Assembly (NCBI GenBank): GCA_018713335.1
Contig: DVOW01000045.1
Location: 1-41,231, forward strand
Direction: 5' to 3'
Source of the DNA: Candidatus Merdivicinus intestinigallinarum
GTDB lineage: Bacteria; Bacillota; Clostridia; Oscillospirales; Ruminococcaceae
Length of the DNA: 41,231 bases
The notes beneath the pieces were generated by a model. That model was not told the DNA's origin. It was given only the letters and a program-made list of their open reading frames with translations, and did no database searches. Positions 40,058 to 41,231 of the stretch are shown piece by piece; position 1 is the stretch's first letter; every line of letters starts with the position of its first letter. Both the position numbers and the translations under genes were made by a program.

Positions 40058-40078
40058 CAACCGGCGAACCGCCGGCGG
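40058..40078. repeat. Inverted copy of the 39607-39627 motif
   Basis: This 21-base GC-rich motif matches the reverse complement of 39607-39627 at 19 of 21 positions. The pair flanks repeat copy 2 and the ribbon-helix-helix gene. Confidence 0.6.
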
Positions 40079-40189
40079 CAATCCGCCGCGGCCGCACAGC
40101 CCCATACCATCCGCTGGAACGGCGCGATAAACTGCGCCGTTATGGGAAGATTTTATCTTCCATTTTTAGTAATTTGGACAGAAAACGTA

Positions 40190-40266
40190 TTGTAGGGGCG
40201 GGGTTTCCCCGCCCGCCTGGAAATCCCGGCATTAAAATCGTGGGCCGGGCGACCCGGCCCCTACAA
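40190..40266. repeat. MITE/REP-like element, copy 3 (different centre)
   Basis: 77 bp bounded by TTGTAGGGG and CCCCTACAA. The left 26 bases equal copy 2, while the centre and right hairpin (GGCCGGG-CGA-CCCGGCC) differ. It is a related but separate subtype. Confidence 0.75.
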
Positions 40267-40278
40267 TCCCAACAAAAA

Positions 40279-40312
40279 ACGTAAAAATTATATGGGGCGC
40301 ATATTGCGCCCC
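40279..40312 (-). terminator. Terminator of the low-GC GNAT gene
   Basis: A perfect 8-bp stem GGGGCGCA/TGCGCCCC (40294-40301 and 40305-40312) is followed on the minus strand by ATATAATTTTTAC. It lies 13 nt after the GNAT stop. Confidence 0.85.
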
Positions 40313-40325
40313 TGGACGCTTTCTT

Positions 40326-40796
40326 TCATACAAAATAACTGAATTCAAACTCATGCTTGATCGGAATCCCCTCATTGCCCAATTGAGGGATAGAAGGCTT
40401 TAATTTTCTCGATTCATCCAGTGCGTTCAGGTATACGCCGGTTAATTCAAATCCAAACTTCTGATAATATCGTATCGCGTGGGTGTTATCGTTTGTTGTA
40501 ATCAACCAAACGCATTTGCAGTGATTTTCTTTTGCGGTTTGAATGACGGACTTTATCAGGCTGGAACCAATGCCGTGATTTTCCAGTAAACTGTGTAAAA
40601 CCAGAATTTCACATTGGCCGTTTTCGATGGTATAGAGTACATATCCTGTCAATTTCCCATCGTCAACCGAAATAAACCCGTCCGCATTGGATGTATCGTG
40701 TACCGTTCCTTTCGTAACGACAACAGGCCCGGCCCATTCCTCCGCAATCAGCAGATTTACTTGGGGCCGGAAATTGTTGTTTATTGGCAGAATCAC
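40326..40796 (-). CDS. GNAT family N-acetyltransferase
   Basis: This 156-residue protein contains CEILVLHSLLENHGIGSSLIKSVIQTAKENH (about 62-92) with the GIGSSL acetyl-CoA loop and THAIRYYQKFGFELTGVY near 105-122. GTG 40796 is favoured because AGGAGG lies 7 nt before it. A TTG at 40799 is the alternative, with only 4 nt. Its low GC content differs from the housekeeping genes, suggesting transfer. It lies 14 nt after the small upstream gene and ends at a clear terminator. Substrate is unknown. Confidence 0.85.
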   Translation of the reverse strand: MILPINNNFRPQVNLLIAEEWAGPVVVTKGTVHDTSNADGFISVDDGKLTGYVLYTIENGQCEILVLHSLLENHGIGSSLIKSVIQTAKENHCKCVWLITTNDNTHAIRYYQKFGFELTGVYLNALDESRKLKPSIPQLGNEGIPIKHEFEFSYFV

Positions 40797-40810
40797 CAAG
40801 ACGCCTCCTT

Positions 40811-41077
40811 TTAATCTAAAAGCTCCCGCAGCATTTTGCGTACTTCCTGTTCATGGGATTCCGGCACAAAAAGCCCCACGTCCTCCACGGGGCCGATATA
40901 ATCCTTCCGTCCGCCTCCCTGCAATGGGTCACGGGAGTTTCCGTGTCCTCCCCACTCGTGGAATGCCCGCAGGGTAAATTTGCTTTTCAACTGGTAGGGA
41001 ATCCCCTGCTCTTTCAGGGTTTCAATAACCGGCTTGATCTTCAGGGGCTGGCCTTTATAGACGCACACGTTTTTCAT
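40811..41077 (-). CDS. Small DUF2007-like protein
   Basis: This 88-residue protein reads MKNVCVYKGQPLKIKPVIETLKEQGIPYQLKS at the start and VGLFVPESHEQEVRKMLRELL at the end. The strand-helix-strand opening and the 'VP..e.ea..lL' ending resemble DUF2007-type small ligand- or signal-binding domains, with a Gly-rich loop (HEWGGHGNSRDPLQGGGRKDY) in between. The match is loose. GGAGGG lies 7 nt before the ATG. It precedes the low-GC GNAT and may form an operon with it. Confidence 0.6.
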   Translation of the reverse strand: MKNVCVYKGQPLKIKPVIETLKEQGIPYQLKSKFTLRAFHEWGGHGNSRDPLQGGGRKDYIGPVEDVGLFVPESHEQEVRKMLRELLD

Positions 41078-41093
41078 AAAAAGCCCTCCTTTT

Positions 41094-41118
41094 ACTACCT
41101 GGTAGTGTCAAAACTACC
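41094..41118. promoter_or_regulatory. Triple GGTAGT/ACTACC alternating hairpin
   Basis: ACTACC (41094-41099), GGTAGT (41101-41106) and ACTACC (41113-41118) allow two mutually exclusive 6-bp stems in the leader of the DUF2007-like gene. On the plus strand the second is followed by GTTTTTTATT, like a terminator. Confidence 0.4.
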
Positions 41119-41202
41119 ATGTTTTTTATTGTTTAAAGTTACGTTTTTCCTTGATTTTTCGGAGGTTTGCAAAGAAAAAGAGCATTGACCTCCCTTTTCT
41201 GG

Positions 41203-41208
41203 TATAAT
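41203..41208 (+). promoter_or_regulatory. Extended -10 promoter reading out of the window
   Basis: TGG immediately precedes a perfect TATAAT. No convincing -35 lies 17 bp upstream, though TTGACC occurs at a too short distance. It probably serves a gene beyond 41231. Confidence 0.35.
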
Positions 41209-41231
41209 GTCAATCGCCAAACCAACATCCC

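Larger units (their letters stand above)
39965..40325. other. Non-coding repeat-rich stretch after the ribbon-helix-helix gene
   Basis: No supported gene. It contains a hairpin starting within the stop region (39964-39974 with 39992-40002, AGAGTT-CGGC type) that may end the small gene. It also holds a GC-rich motif at 40058-40078 that is an inverted copy of 39607-39627, repeat copy 3 and the terminator of the minus-strand GNAT. Confidence 0.55.

Noticed and set aside
39392-40266. Possible CRISPR array
   Set aside because: Only three palindromic, unevenly spaced repeats with no regular spacers and no cas genes.

Overview
The window reads as chromosomal DNA of a GC-rich, spore-forming Clostridia member of the Bacillota. 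I would place it in the Oscillospirales (Ruminococcaceae/Oscillospiraceae type), but that is an inference. The basis is the gene order hprK-murB-rapZ-whiA, the run tepA-ylzJ-ftsK/spoIIIE, a SigH-like sigma factor, a SpoVB-like flippase, a PadR-DUF1700-DUF4097 operon, a DUF6062 protein, purine-rich Shine-Dalgarno sites and frequent TTG or GTG starts. It is mostly a housekeeping region with an accessory, repeat-rich right end. I found no phage, complete insertion sequence, CRISPR array or rRNA.

Layout. 1-548: end of an AT-rich gene, a terminator-like hairpin, a good promoter and a leader with an attenuator-like hairpin. 549-5245: a four-gene Gld-type ABC exporter operon (ATPase, permease, GldG-like, DUF4340). 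5318-7468: the S1 RNA-binding protein Tex. 7510-9175 (minus): sugar acetyltransferase, zinc-ribbon protein and SigH-like sigma factor, with a tRNA-like sequence lacking a normal anticodon arm between the last two. 9408-12209: a divergent pair, an AraC regulator and a large glutaminase-family protein, with overlapping promoters. 12254-14214 (minus): PadR, DUF1700 and DUF4097, an envelope-stress-type module. 14375-16586: sfsA converging on, and overlapping, a SpoVB/MurJ-like flippase whose mRNA has an 18-bp hairpin over its ribosome-binding site. 16688-19130 (minus): two GNATs, endonuclease III and a DivIVA-like coiled-coil protein.

19292-29787 (minus) looks like one long operon from a good promoter in front of hprK: hprK, ROK glucokinase, murB, rapZ, whiA, a hotdog thioesterase, an MFS transporter, a ParB-like protein and dnaE. 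It joins carbon catabolite control, peptidoglycan precursor synthesis, division control and replication. yvcK, usually between rapZ and whiA, is absent here. 29905-37410 (minus) is a second operon from a consensus promoter: tepA, ylzJ-like, ftsK/spoIIIE, GNAT, a YgiQ-type radical SAM enzyme, a ComEC-like metallo-hydrolase and DUF3006. A DUF6062 gene and 8-oxoguanine DNA glycosylase (ogg) diverge at 38.3 kb.

From about 39.2 kb the sequence becomes a patchwork of inverted repeats. One 100-bp inverted-repeat element contains the last codons of ogg. Three copies of a short MITE/REP-like element ending in TTGTAGGGG...CCCCTACAA surround a small ribbon-helix-helix gene with its own promoter. The right edge carries a low-GC GNAT and a small DUF2007-like protein on the minus strand.

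The observations most worth follow-up are the tRNA-like RNA at 8527-8591, the ribosome-site-sequestering hairpin of the flippase mRNA, the attenuator-like leader of the ABC operon and the repeat island with its ribbon-helix-helix gene. None of these is proven to be new from the sequence alone.
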